Notes under the pieces: model-generated
Database searches by the model: none
The model's input: only the letters and a program-made list of their open reading frames with translations
What the model was told of the DNA's origin: nothing
Program-made: the position numbers and the translations under genes
Source: Idiomarina sp. A28L
GTDB lineage: Bacteria; Pseudomonadota; Gammaproteobacteria; Enterobacterales; Alteromonadaceae
NCBI RefSeq assembly: GCF_000218785.1
Contig: NZ_AFPO01000011.1
Coordinates: 248,001-312,000, forward strand
Reading direction: 5' to 3'
DNA length: 64,000 nucleotides
In this document: one piece after another, positions 1-8,772 of the stretch
Layout: the number at the start of each line of letters is the position of its first letter
How positions within the stretch are numbered: position 1 is the first letter of the stretch

Positions 1-174
1 TATGCTCAGCAGCTTGATGAACCAATTCAGCTCAATGTAGTTGATATCGCAAGCGATCCAGCTTTGATAGAAGAATACGCTACATTAGTTCCCGTTTTAG
101 TACGTGCCATCGATGATGCTGAACTAAAGTGGCCATTTGCAGAAATTAAATTACAGGAATTCCTCAGTTTATGA
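1..174 (+). CDS. Glutaredoxin-like (DUF836 type) protein, C-terminal part
   Basis: The gene runs in from the left edge; only its last 57 codons are present, in frame 1, ending at TGA 172-174. The visible residues include a DIASDP segment followed by a proline-containing VPVLV strand and a WPF segment near the end. This resembles the C-terminal half of the small thioredoxin-fold glutaredoxin-like proteins often found just upstream of uup in Alteromonadales. The CxxC active-site region would lie outside the window, so redox function cannot be checked. Its stop overlaps the uup start (ATGA), suggesting co-transcription and translational coupling. The family call is tentative because the fragment is short. 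Confidence 0.6.
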   Translation, partial: YAQQLDEPIQLNVVDIASDPALIEEYATLVPVLVRAIDDAELKWPFAEIKLQEFLSL

Positions 175-2105
175 GTGTTGTACTGAGATTAAGTAACGCC
201 CGCCTAGCATTTGGCGCCGCGCCAGTTTTAGATAATGCCGAATTAATCGTAGAATCGAGCGAAAGGCTTTGTATTACAGGCCGTAACGGCGCTGGTAAAT
301 CGAGCCTGTTAAAAGTGTTAAATAAGAACATTTCGCTTGATGATGGCCAGCTCCACTTAGTTGGAGAAACGCGCGTAGCTATGCTTCCGCAAGATCCACC
401 TGCGCGCACGCCAGGTAAAGTGTTTGATTATGTTGCCAGTGCATTTGCTGAAACTGGTAAATTACTATCCGATTACCAAGCCGTTAGTGAAGCTATGGCG
501 CTTGATGCAACCGATGAGCGTTTGCTTGATCAAATGATGCGTATTCAAACTAAAATTGAAGCGAATGATGGTTGGCAGTTACAAAGCCGAATAGAGCAGG
601 TGTTATCGCGATTAAACCTCGATGGTGATGCCGGTATGGATACCTTATCGGGTGGTTGGTTGCGCCGAGTAGCACTTGCTAAAGCACTAGCTACACAGCC
701 TGATGTGCTCTTACTTGATGAGCCAACAAACCATTTGGATGTTGCCACGGTAGAGTGGCTGGAAAACATGTTGAGTGAATTTCCGGGTGCGTTAGTTTTT
801 ATCAGCCACGATCGTGCGTTTATTCGCAGATTAGCATCACGCATAGTTGATTTAGATCGCGGAACGCTTACCAGTTTCCCAGGTAATTACGATGCATTTT
901 TAGAGGAGAAGCAGCGTTTACTTGAAGTTGAAGCTACGCAACAAGCGGAATTTGATAAAAAGCTTGCCCAAGAAGAAGTATGGGTAAGGCAGGGCGTGAA
1001 AGCTCGGCGTACACGGAATGAAGGGCGTGTTCGCGCATTACAGGCTCTGAGGCAAGAACGCTCGCAGCGGCGGAAAGTGCAAGGCTCGGTTAAAATTGAG
1101 CAAGCGAGTGGCGAGCGTTCAGGCAAGCTAGTTTTTGAAGCCACTGATATTAACTTAACGCTTGGTGATAAATGTTTAATAGAACATTTAAACTTACTTA
1201 TTCAGCGAGGCGATAAACTGGCGTTAGTGGGGCCAAATGGTTGTGGGAAAAGCTCTTTAATTCAGCTTATTCTCGGCGATTTACCGCCTACTAGCGGCGA
1301 AGTACGCTTAGGTACAAACCTACAGGTAGCGTATTTTGATCAGCATCGGCAGTTATTGAATTTGAATGCTTCGATTGCGGATAACGTAGCTGAGGGTAAA
1401 AAAGAAGTAACTCATCGTGGCCGTACGCGGCACATTTTTAGCTATTTGCAAGATTTCTTGTTCTCTCCTCAGCAAGCACAAATGCCTGTAAGCGCGCTTT
1501 CGGGCGGCGAGAAGAATCGTGTGATGTTGGCTAAAATTCTATTGCCAGAAAGCAATTTGCTTATTCTCGATGAGCCAACCAACGATTTGGATATCGATAC
1601 CCTAGAGTTACTCGAACAAGTGGTTGTTGATTATCCAGGAACCGTGTTGGTGGTAAGCCATGATCGAGAGTTTATTGATAACACCGCTACTTCAGTGCTT
1701 CTATTTGAAGGGCAGGGCAAAGTTACAGAAATATTTGGTGGTTTCCACGAAGTAGGGGTGTACCAACAAGCAAATGCTGCAACACGGGTGGCATCCCAAT
1801 CAATTCAGAAAAAGCAGGGAACTTCTCAAGCTAAAGTGGACTCAGAGCAGCAGCCCCCTTTAGCTCAGAAGGCGAACAAGTTATCATACAAGCTGAAGCG
1901 TGAGCTTGAGTTACTGCCCAGCCAAATTGAGGCGCTAGAGCAAGAACTAAGTGAATTACAACAACAATTAAACGACCCGGAATTTTTTCGTCAACCAGTA
2001 TCGGTTACATCGCCAGTTACAGAACGTTCAGAAACGGTTGAAACTGAGCTGATGCAAGCATTGGAACGCTGGGATTATTTGGAAAACTTACAACAAGGTA
2101 ATTGA
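171..2105 (+). CDS. uup: ABC-F family ATPase Uup
   Basis: This 644-residue soluble protein has two ABC ATPase domains and no membrane segments, as in ABC-F proteins that act on ribosomes or, for Uup, in replication-associated DNA branch processing. Walker A motifs are at residues 37-44 (GRNGAGKS) and 354-361 (GPNGCGKS). Each domain has an LSGG-type signature (LSGGWLRR, LSGGEKNR) and a Walker B ending in LDEPTN. The basic linker between domains (WVRQGVKARRTRNEGR) is characteristic of Uup. Residues from about 571 form a Lys/Glu-rich coiled coil, the C-terminal DNA-binding domain that separates Uup from EttA. Its ATG overlaps the preceding stop, and its TGA directly abuts the ATG of the DUF3466 gene. 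Confidence 0.95.
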   Translation: MSVVLRLSNARLAFGAAPVLDNAELIVESSERLCITGRNGAGKSSLLKVLNKNISLDDGQLHLVGETRVAMLPQDPPARTPGKVFDYVASAFAETGKLLSDYQAVSEAMALDATDERLLDQMMRIQTKIEANDGWQLQSRIEQVLSRLNLDGDAGMDTLSGGWLRRVALAKALATQPDVLLLDEPTNHLDVATVEWLENMLSEFPGALVFISHDRAFIRRLASRIVDLDRGTLTSFPGNYDAFLEEKQRLLEVEATQQAEFDKKLAQEEVWVRQGVKARRTRNEGRVRALQALRQERSQRRKVQGSVKIEQASGERSGKLVFEATDINLTLGDKCLIEHLNLLIQRGDKLALVGPNGCGKSSLIQLILGDLPPTSGEVRLGTNLQVAYFDQHRQLLNLNASIADNVAEGKKEVTHRGRTRHIFSYLQDFLFSPQQAQMPVSALSGGEKNRVMLAKILLPESNLLILDEPTNDLDIDTLELLEQVVVDYPGTVLVVSHDREFIDNTATSVLLFEGQGKVTEIFGGFHEVGVYQQANAATRVASQSIQKKQGTSQAKVDSEQQPPLAQKANKLSYKLKRELELLPSQIEALEQELSELQQQLNDPEFFRQPVSVTSPVTERSETVETELMQALERWDYLENLQQGN

Positions 2106-3800
2106 ATGCGCAAAACAAAGATTTCTCTCGCAGTTGCCGCGCTTATCGGCTCTACACTAGCCGTAGGTGGCGCAGCAGCAGAATCAGGTGGCTATCGAGT
2201 CACTGACGCAGGTGCTGTAGAAGGCGCTATTCACACAACGCCACGTGCGATAAATAACAGCGGCCACGTTGTTGGTCAGCTGGCCGACCTTCGTGGCCAG
2301 AACTTGCGCTTAGATTTGCTCGACCCGGAAGCTTTTACATCAATTAGTGATTTAGATAATCCAACTGAGCGCGAGCGGCGGCAATTGCGTGATTATCTAG
2401 TAAATACGGTTGGTGTTGATCCAAAATTCCAGAATTTAGCAATTGAATTGGGCTTCTATTTTGATTCGAGTAATATTTTTGAGCTTGATGGCTTTGAAGC
2501 ACTCGACGATGAAACTGGTTTGCGCACCGATAGCGTTAGTTTTCGGGTATTAGGTTTAAATAATCTAGGGGTTGCTGTTGGCCAATCTTCAACGCCGTAT
2601 CAGTGGGTTGAAGATACAGATGGCGACGGAGAGCCAGCTCGCTTTCATTTGCGAAGCTCTTTCCCACAAGGTGCATGGACGGACGGTGAGAATTACACAT
2701 TAGTGACCGGAGAGCCTGGTTTGCTGATGAATGGTACCGCCAGTTTATTTGCTATTAACGATAATAACGTTGCTGTTGGTTACGGTGCCGTTGCGCATGG
2801 TGCAAGTTTGCAATCCTATTATGATAACGCCTGTATTTCTGAGGATGAGGTTGATGAAAGTGGTGAAACTATCTTTCTCGAACCAGAAGAGGCGTGCTTG
2901 CACAGGTACTGGTATGCGCGAAGTGGCATCACCGGCGCTTCATCGCCTTTAATGGAAGAGGAAGCTTATCGCTGGGTGTTTGATGCTCAAGGTAATGTTT
3001 TAGAGCAAGGCTCTTTAGGTATTGCTTTTGATAAAGAAGCTGATGAGGCTGATGTTTTCGAAACTTTGCGTTATCGAAGTGTCGCTAACGATATTAACAT
3101 CCACGGTATTGCTGTTGGTGTATCGCAACGGCAGGTTTCCGGGGGCTCGTTTACGCGACCTACGCTGTTTAATGAAAATGGCGCGATACGTATGTTAGAA
3201 GATACTAATACCAGTAATAACTCATTAGCGGTTGCTATTAACGACAATAATATTGCCGTTGGTTTTAGTAACATTGCTATCAATAACAACTTTCGCCAAC
3301 GGTTATTTTATATGGACGTCTCCAACGGCGTAAGTGAAGCTGTCTATCCAAACGGCTTCTTTGATGATTCTAGTTGGCAACCGCGGGCAATTAATAATAG
3401 CGGTCAAGTAGTAGGGCAAGGGCAAATCGATTCAACTCAGAACTCCCAACGCCGTGCGACTGGTTTTCTGTATGAAATCGACACCAATACTATTATTGAT
3501 TTGAATACTTACTTACCTTGTAATAGTGAGTATGTGATTCTGGATGCTATCGATATTAATGATGCAGGCGAGATTGCAGCATTAGCCGTTTTGGTAACTG
3601 ATATTGATGAAGACGGTGATTTGATAAGTACTGCGCGCTTACGTTCACTTGTTTTAACGCCTGATGGTAGTGATGTTGCTTGTCCGGAAAGCGATGAAGT
3701 GCAACTTGAACGCAAAGGAGCTGCAAACCATCCATTATGGCTTGGAGTGTTAGCTTTACTCGCGGTTATTTCATTACGCCGCAGAAAGATAACTATCTAG
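2106..3800 (+). CDS. Secreted DUF3466 family protein with HAF-like repeats
   Basis: A 564-residue exported protein of unknown function. Residues 1-26 form a signal peptide (KTK n-region, hydrophobic core, AAA cleavage region). At least seven short repeats of the type AINNSGHVVGQ are spread along the chain (first at 48-58, others in the LNNLGVAVGQ, AINDNNVAVGY, DINIHGIAVGV, AINDNNIAVGF, AINNSGQVVGQ and DINDAGEIAAL segments). These resemble HAF-type extracellular repeats that build beta-propeller-like folds. The C-terminus has a hydrophobic helix followed by RRRK, like GlyGly-CTERM/rhombosortase sorting tails, although the Gly-Gly is degenerate (GAANHPLWLG). It starts immediately at the uup stop, so it is probably co-transcribed with uup. 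The terminator at 3825-3876 follows. Confidence 0.8.
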   Translation: MRKTKISLAVAALIGSTLAVGGAAAESGGYRVTDAGAVEGAIHTTPRAINNSGHVVGQLADLRGQNLRLDLLDPEAFTSISDLDNPTERERRQLRDYLVNTVGVDPKFQNLAIELGFYFDSSNIFELDGFEALDDETGLRTDSVSFRVLGLNNLGVAVGQSSTPYQWVEDTDGDGEPARFHLRSSFPQGAWTDGENYTLVTGEPGLLMNGTASLFAINDNNVAVGYGAVAHGASLQSYYDNACISEDEVDESGETIFLEPEEACLHRYWYARSGITGASSPLMEEEAYRWVFDAQGNVLEQGSLGIAFDKEADEADVFETLRYRSVANDINIHGIAVGVSQRQVSGGSFTRPTLFNENGAIRMLEDTNTSNNSLAVAINDNNIAVGFSNIAINNNFRQRLFYMDVSNGVSEAVYPNGFFDDSSWQPRAINNSGQVVGQGQIDSTQNSQRRATGFLYEIDTNTIIDLNTYLPCNSEYVILDAIDINDAGEIAALAVLVTDIDEDGDLISTARLRSLVLTPDGSDVACPESDEVQLERKGAANHPLWLGVLALLAVISLRRRKITI

Positions 3801-3824
3801 CTTATTTTGTTCTAGATAAAAAAT

Positions 3825-3876
3825 AACCCGATTGTCAGCGCTTTAATAACATTAAGCGGTTTCAATCGGGTTTTTT
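3825..3876 (+). terminator. Rho-independent terminator after the uup-DUF3466 operon
   Basis: AACCCGATTG at 3825-3834 pairs perfectly with CAATCGGGTT at 3863-3872. The interior pairs further (CGCTTTAAT with ATTAAGCG), and six T residues end the structure. It closes the plus-strand operon and separates it from rmf. Confidence 0.9.
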
Positions 3877-3973
3877 CATTGAACTTTCTTCTGTTTGTAA
3901 CTATCCATATATAGCGGGCGGAAAAATGCTCGTGTACAAAAGATAGATTCCATGAACAAGTGAGGTAGTTATA

Positions 3974-4150
3974 ATGAGAAGACAAAAACGTGACCGCATG
4001 GAACGTGCCCATTCTCAAGGGTTCAAAGCAGGTGTTTCTGGTCGTTCAAAAGAAAATTGCCCTTATCAAAATAACGACGTACGTTCAGAATGGTTAGGTG
4101 GCTGGCGTGATGCCATAGAGGCTCGTACTGATGGATTGTTCCGACTATAA
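3974..4150 (+). CDS. rmf: Ribosome modulation factor
   Basis: A 58-codon gene beginning MRRQKRDRMERAHSQGFKAG and ending DGLFRL. RMF binds the 30S subunit near the anti-Shine-Dalgarno region and, with hibernation factors, dimerises 70S ribosomes into inactive 100S particles in stationary phase. The very basic N-terminus, the HSQGFKAG segment, the CPY motif and the WLGGWRDA segment are family hallmarks, and the length matches E. coli RMF (55 residues). A GAGG ribosome binding site lies 7 bases before the ATG. It is convergent with fabA, and lonH lies beyond, the same three-gene neighbourhood as E. coli ycbZ-fabA-rmf. A strong hairpin terminator follows. Confidence 0.95.
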   Translation: MRRQKRDRMERAHSQGFKAGVSGRSKENCPYQNNDVRSEWLGGWRDAIEARTDGLFRL

Positions 4151-4181
4151 AAATAGCGGTTACAAATAAAAAGAAAAGAAT

Positions 4182-4206
4182 AAGCCCCCGTAGCAACGGG
4201 GGCTTT
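4182..4206. terminator. Terminator between convergent rmf and fabA
   Basis: AAGCCCCCG and CGGGGGCTT form a GC-rich stem with a TAGCAA loop, followed by TTTGTTG on the plus strand. A-rich sequence on the other side gives a T-rich tail for the minus strand, so it can serve both rmf and fabA. Confidence 0.85.
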
Positions 4207-4233
4207 GTTGTATTTAGAGTCTAGAAACGCTTA

Positions 4234-4743
4234 CTAGAATGCTGATGTATCAGTAAACAAACCAACCTTGAGATCGTTGGCTTCATAAATTTTACGGCCA
4301 TCAACTTCTACAGTGCCATCACCAATACCTACAAACAACCTACGCTTAACGAGGCGTTTCATGTGAATCTTATAAGTAACTTTCTTATTCGTTGGTAGTA
4401 TCTGGCCCGTGAACTTAACTTCACCAACCCCTAAAGCACGACCACGACCAGGGCCACCAGAACACGCTAAAAAGAAGCCTAAAGTTTGCCACAAAGCATC
4501 TAAGCCTAAACACCCTGGCATTACCGGATCGCCTGGGAAATGACATGCGAAGAACCAGAGATCAGGGTGAATATCGAGTTCGGCTTCAATATAGCCTAAA
4601 CCATGATCGCCACCTTCAGGATCCATTATGGTAATTCGATCCATCATCAGCATGTTGGGTGCGGGTAGTTGGCTATTTCCCGGACCGAACATTTCACCGC
4701 GGCTACATGCAAGTAGCTCATCTCTTGTATAACTTGATTGCAT
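4234..4743 (-). CDS. fabA: 3-hydroxydecanoyl-ACP dehydratase/isomerase FabA
   Basis: A 169-residue cytoplasmic hot-dog-fold enzyme that dehydrates 3-hydroxydecanoyl-ACP and isomerises trans-2- to cis-3-decenoyl-ACP, the committed step of anaerobic unsaturated fatty acid synthesis. The catalytic pair is visible: His68 in [11 protein letters not shown] and Asp82 in LGLDALWQ, matching His71/Asp85 of the 172-residue E. coli enzyme. The N-terminus ([16 protein letters not shown]) aligns with FabA from the start, so the ATG at 4743 is secure; AGGGT lies about 10 bases upstream. The gene is downstream of lonH on the same strand with a 114-base gap, which would hold any fatty-acid-responsive promoter; I could not identify an operator by eye. 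Confidence 0.97.
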   Translation of the reverse strand: MQSSYTRDELLACSRGEMFGPGNSQLPAPNMLMMDRITIMDPEGGDHGLGYIEAELDIHPDLWFFACHFPGDPVMPGCLGLDALWQTLGFFLACSGGPGRGRALGVGEVKFTGQILPTNKKVTYKIHMKRLVKRRLFVGIGDGTVEVDGRKIYEANDLKVGLFTDTSAF

Positions 4744-4857
4744 ATCCAGAACACCCTGAAATTGAAACCCTTAGGGAATTCACTAAGGGTAAAGTTTAAA
4801 GTGTGGGTAGCTTAGCGAACAGTTGTACGCTAAACAAGTCCGAACAGTGGAAGTTAA

Positions 4858-6864
4858 CTAATCTGCTTGTTCGGAGCGCTTAAATATTCGTTGCCACCAC
4901 GATTCTATTGGCTGATGTTGAGAGGCAGTAACGGCTAGCAAGCGCTGATGAATACGCCCGAACAAACCCTCTTTATCAGTTGCTGTAGCCTCGCCGCATG
5001 GTGTATTCATTAACAGTTCAAATGCTTCAGTAATGTGGCTTACCGCATATACTGAAAATAAACCATCGGACACGGCTTGCCGTATTTCTTCGCTAAGATG
5101 TATGTTCACTACATTAGATTTAGGAACAATAACAGCGTGATGGCCCGTTAATCCTCTGCGTTTACAGATCTCAAAGTAACCCTGAATTTTTTGATTAATG
5201 CCGCCGATTGCTTGAACATTGCCGAATTGGTCAATTGCTCCAGTTACAGCGATTGATTGATCGATAGGCGTTTCACTTAACGCAGAAATCAGGCAGCAAA
5301 GCTCCGCAAGGGAAGCGCTATCACCATCAACCTCATGGTAAGATTGCTCAAACACTAGTGTTGCCGATAGCGGCATAGGGTCTTGCTTAGCAAATAAGTT
5401 GGCTAAATAAGCCGTTAAGATCATGATTCCTTTCGTGTGAATGTTTCCGCTCAGTTCAGCTTTGCGCTCAATATCAATAATATCGCCATCACCATAATGC
5501 ACGGTGGCGGTTATGCGTGAGGGCTCACCAAATTCAACCCCACCCATTCCAACAACAGTAAGGCCGTTAATTTGGCCGTTAACAAAGCCTTCGGTATCGA
5601 TCTGAACTTGCTGTTCAAGAATCGATTGCCAGTTAAGTTCGGCCAATAAGCGATCTCTATTTTCCGCTTCAAGTTGGGCTTGCAAAATATGTGTTTCCGA
5701 AATTTTCGGTTGCCCATCTAGAGATGCGAGAACTTCAGCTTCTTCAAGTAGTTGAATAAGTGCTACCGCATCGAGGCTAAGCTCGTATTGATGTTCAGTT
5801 GAGCGCGCCGAAATTTCAAGTAACGCGGCAAGTGCAGATCTATCAAGTGGCCGACAGCGCGCACGGTCTTGAACATAAGCTAAAAAGTTGAAGTAGGGCG
5901 CTGCACTTTTATTTTGTGTTGGGTAGAACGAACTAAACTCGGCAAAATAAGGAAACAGATTTGAGAACTCTGGATCGTAATCTTGTAATTGGCTATATAG
6001 TTCTCTACCGCCAGCTAGAATTACTTTTACATCTACTGGGATTGGGCTTGGCTCATAGTGAATGGCTGTTTGAGTAGTAGCTGGTTGTTCCCATTCATAA
6101 AGGCCCGTGCGAAGAATATGCTTTAACTGTTGCCATAACTCAGGTTGGTTTAACAGTTGTAAGGCATGTACTACTAAAGTTCCACCATTGGCTTTCAATA
6201 ATGCGCCTGGGCGGATTAAATGAAGTTCAGCACTAATCGTGCCCTCAATACTTTGCAATCGAATATCACCGAACAAACTGGCTTGCGATACTCGATCACA
6301 ATAATACCAAGGTTGTGGTTCGGTATGGGAAACAACAACGCTGGCTAACTCAGTGCCGGGAATATCATCGAATAACTTATCGGCAACTAATTCTAAGTAA
6401 TGCCGAAACTCAACAGATGCGTACGTTTGCACTAGGCGTTCAAATGTTTCTTTACGTTCATTTGGAAGCTTTTCTAAGTACTCCCATAAGCCTATTAAGG
6501 CAGCTTCAGCGGTACCTGCAGGTAAGCTGATACAAATTGGCGCACGTTCGTCTTCGGGGTTCGCTAGGTACACCCAATCGCGCATTGCAGAGCTTGTCCA
6601 GCCTTGTTCTGCACACATGCGTTGCACAACATCATCTACGATTACACCCGGTGGTAGTGCCATGTAGATGTGCGATAGGGTGGAGCGAATTTGCTGCCCC
6701 CGCGCTACTGCAGTTACCGCGCGATCTTGGCCAATGAGTGGATTAGCTTTAATAGTATCAGTATCAGGATACTCATTAAGCCATTTATCCGTAGCGGCAA
6801 TTAGTTGGGTAACTGGAAGTTTTAAATGTTTTGCAAACTCGCGCGGAGCGCTTTCTTCTGTCAT
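4858..6864 (-). CDS. lonH: Lon-related ATP-dependent protease LonH (YcbZ)
   Basis: A 668-residue Lon-like protease. The C-terminal peptidase domain has the Ser-Lys dyad: Ser516 in DGDSAS and Lys559 in INQKIQG, exactly 43 residues apart as in Lon (Ser679/Lys722). The N-terminal half is a divergent AAA-like region without a clean Walker A, as in YcbZ/LonH proteins. I choose the ATG at 6864 (MTEESAPRE) over the in-frame GTG 15 bases upstream because it is the better codon; neither has a clear ribosome binding site. Its position upstream of fabA and rmf matches E. coli. Substrates are not predictable from sequence. Confidence 0.9.
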   Translation of the reverse strand: MTEESAPREFAKHLKLPVTQLIAATDKWLNEYPDTDTIKANPLIGQDRAVTAVARGQQIRSTLSHIYMALPPGVIVDDVVQRMCAEQGWTSSAMRDWVYLANPEDERAPICISLPAGTAEAALIGLWEYLEKLPNERKETFERLVQTYASVEFRHYLELVADKLFDDIPGTELASVVVSHTEPQPWYYCDRVSQASLFGDIRLQSIEGTISAELHLIRPGALLKANGGTLVVHALQLLNQPELWQQLKHILRTGLYEWEQPATTQTAIHYEPSPIPVDVKVILAGGRELYSQLQDYDPEFSNLFPYFAEFSSFYPTQNKSAAPYFNFLAYVQDRARCRPLDRSALAALLEISARSTEHQYELSLDAVALIQLLEEAEVLASLDGQPKISETHILQAQLEAENRDRLLAELNWQSILEQQVQIDTEGFVNGQINGLTVVGMGGVEFGEPSRITATVHYGDGDIIDIERKAELSGNIHTKGIMILTAYLANLFAKQDPMPLSATLVFEQSYHEVDGDSASLAELCCLISALSETPIDQSIAVTGAIDQFGNVQAIGGINQKIQGYFEICKRRGLTGHHAVIVPKSNVVNIHLSEEIRQAVSDGLFSVYAVSHITEAFELLMNTPCGEATATDKEGLFGRIHQRLLAVTASQHQPIESWWQRIFKRSEQAD

Positions 6865-6994
6865 GGCTAAGTGGCACACTAAGTTAAAATAAATAATGGC
6901 TAATCATACGTGATCATGCGGCCTCGGTGAAGCGCTCTTGCGTATGTTATGTCAGTGTCCAATTATGAAGAGCTTGATACAGGGATTATCCGAT

Positions 6995-7807
6995 ATGAAC
7001 TTAAGCAAAGGGAATAACTCGGCAGTAAGAACTAGTGCAGTATTACTGTTCTGCGCCTCTGCGTTGCTGATATCGCCAGCAAATGCTGATGAACCCGAAT
7101 ACGAGCAAGCAGGGGGGCCACCGTTAGGTTTTAGCGCTGGGCTGGGTATGATTACCTCTAATCCAAGCTATGTAGGCATGAATGCTGATGTTCTAGTTGT
7201 TCCTTTTGTGGGTTATGAAGGTGAAAAATACTATTTTCGAGGGCTAAGTTTTGGCAGGCATATTATCAGAAACAGGCAGCATCAATTTTCAGCTATTCTT
7301 GCCATCGAACCTTTTCGCTTTAAGCCGGAAGAATCTCGAAATGAGCAAATTCAACAATTAAATCGGCGCAAGTTTAGCTTAGGTGCAGGGTTAAATTATC
7401 GCTACAACAGCGTTTACGGAAGCATTACCAGTTCGTTTAACACAGATATATCGGGCCGTCATAATGGCCAACGATTGCGAGTACGCTATAGTTTACCGTT
7501 GAATCGACCCGGGCAAGTTTGGCAATTATCACCGGAGATAGGCTTTAATATCGTAAGTAAGGATTATGTTCGCTATTATTTCGGTGTAGATGCTGTTGAA
7601 GCTCAGCGCTCAGGATTACAAGAATACCGAGGGAATCATGCGATAAGTCCGGAAATCGGTATTGGTGGCTACTACATGTTTACGGAAAATCTGAGCGTTA
7701 ACGGTAATCTCAGCTTTAGCCGCAGCGATAGTGCTATAGCCAATAGCCCAATGGTTAGTAGCCGCAGTGCTCGGAGCATTATTTTTGTGTTGAGTTACCG
7801 GTTTTAA
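6995..7807 (+). CDS. MipA/OmpV family outer membrane barrel protein
   Basis: A 270-residue exported protein with a signal peptide ending in SPANA, a beta-rich body with alternating strands, and a final FVLSYRF strand whose C-terminal Phe is typical of outer-membrane barrels inserted by BamA. The overall pattern (PPLGFSAGLGMI opening, glycine-rich paired strands, SRSD segment near the end) fits the MipA/OmpV family, whose members scaffold peptidoglycan enzymes or act as stress-responsive porins. The ATG at 6995 is chosen because AGGGA lies 9 bases upstream; in-frame upstream starts (including TTG 6938) would place a non-signal extension before the signal peptide. It is divergent from lonH. Confidence 0.8.
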   Translation: MNLSKGNNSAVRTSAVLLFCASALLISPANADEPEYEQAGGPPLGFSAGLGMITSNPSYVGMNADVLVVPFVGYEGEKYYFRGLSFGRHIIRNRQHQFSAILAIEPFRFKPEESRNEQIQQLNRRKFSLGAGLNYRYNSVYGSITSSFNTDISGRHNGQRLRVRYSLPLNRPGQVWQLSPEIGFNIVSKDYVRYYFGVDAVEAQRSGLQEYRGNHAISPEIGIGGYYMFTENLSVNGNLSFSRSDSAIANSPMVSSRSARSIIFVLSYRF

Positions 7808-7845
7808 TGTTGGATTAATCTTCCAACTCAAACAAGTGTTACAAA

Positions 7846-7876
7846 AAAGGCCTGCACATTAAAAGTGCAGGCCTTT
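7846..7876. terminator. Bidirectional terminator between two barrel genes
   Basis: AAAGGCCTGCAC and GTGCAGGCCTTT form a perfect 12-base-pair stem with an ATTAAAA-type loop. An A-tract on the left and a T-run on the right allow use by both convergent genes. Confidence 0.9.
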
Positions 7877-7915
7877 ATCATTATTTTAACCTAATTCTGG
7901 TTGCTTGTTAGTGAA

Positions 7916-8434
7916 CTAGAATTTGTACTGAACACCGATACGCAGTTCGTTATCCCAACCACGATTGTTCAAGCTGTAGCTACCAGCGAGGTTAAGTTGA
8001 TTGCTTAGCGCGTAAGTTAAGCCACTGCGGAAGCGGAAAAAGCCATCAGCAGCAGTATCATGCATTAACTCAAACGTTGAATTAAGTCCTTGGTCGATTT
8101 CCAAGCTAACGCCTGCACCGAAGTAAACACCTGAATCAAAAGAATAGTCAGAGTAACCAGCAGTTATGAACATTGGTGCGCGGCCAAGTGCTAAATCGGT
8201 GAGGTATTTACCACCAACACGTAAAATAGTGTCGTAGGTATCGCCAATCTCAGCATTAAGCACTAAACGCTCCGCAACATGCGTTGAGCCTTCAAGATAG
8301 AAACCGCCGTCACCGAAATCATAGAAACCACCGCCAACGTAATTCCATTCAGATGCCGCTGCGTTTGCAGTAATAGCCATTGAACCGCTAGCTGCGGCAA
8401 TCACTAACAAATGCTTAAGTGATTTCATTTTCAT
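7916..8434 (-). CDS. Small outer membrane beta-barrel protein, YfaZ-like
   Basis: A 172-residue exported protein. The start at 8434 gives MKMKSLKHLL, a standard signal peptide ending near ITANAAAS, and has AAGGA about 8 bases upstream; the longer open frame upstream has no such features. The mature part is built of short alternating beta strands rich in Gly, Tyr and Phe (YVGGGFYDFGDGGFYLEGS, GVYFGAGVSLEI) and ends in VQYKF, the aromatic C-terminus typical of BamA-assembled barrels. With about 150 mature residues it would form an eight-stranded barrel. It resembles YfaZ-type proteins but I cannot assign a function. It converges with the MipA-like gene on a shared terminator. Confidence 0.7.
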   Translation of the reverse strand: MKMKSLKHLLVIAAASGSMAITANAAASEWNYVGGGFYDFGDGGFYLEGSTHVAERLVLNAEIGDTYDTILRVGGKYLTDLALGRAPMFITAGYSDYSFDSGVYFGAGVSLEIDQGLNSTFELMHDTAADGFFRFRSGLTYALSNQLNLAGSYSLNNRGWDNELRIGVQYKF

Positions 8435-8772
8435 AATTGTATTCCTTGAGTGGTTGAAAATCGTAAAATAGAATAGTGAAAGCTTGCTGCCTTTACAATT
8501 AGAGAAGAGTAAAGAGCAAGTAAAGCCCCATGAATAAAGGATATAATGACTCAATGGTGCATCTAACACCGGTTTACTATCGCATAATATTACTTCGCAT
8601 AATGTATATTATGTTAAATAGGAAAAATAAAGACGTTAAACTGATTTGTAAATACCATCTCGATTACCCCTATCCTCCACAGTTTGCTACATTAGTACCT
8701 GTTAAGCGCTTCTTATGATTCACTTTAATAGTTAATCAGTGCAAGCGCCCCCACTTATAAGAGGAAAACAAG
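8435..8772. other. Intergenic region between divergent exported-protein genes
   Basis: About 340 AT-rich bases without a convincing gene. It must hold the promoter of the minus-strand barrel gene and that of the secreted protein at 8773. An imperfect direct repeat built on CGCATAAT occurs at about 8582-8604. The short open frame 8530-8718 lacks a ribosome binding site and protein-like composition. I see no RNA gene. Confidence 0.5.

Noticed and set aside
3812-4018. 68-codon minus-strand frame over the rmf leader
   Set aside because: It overlaps the terminator and the rmf start; no ribosome binding site and no protein-like pattern.
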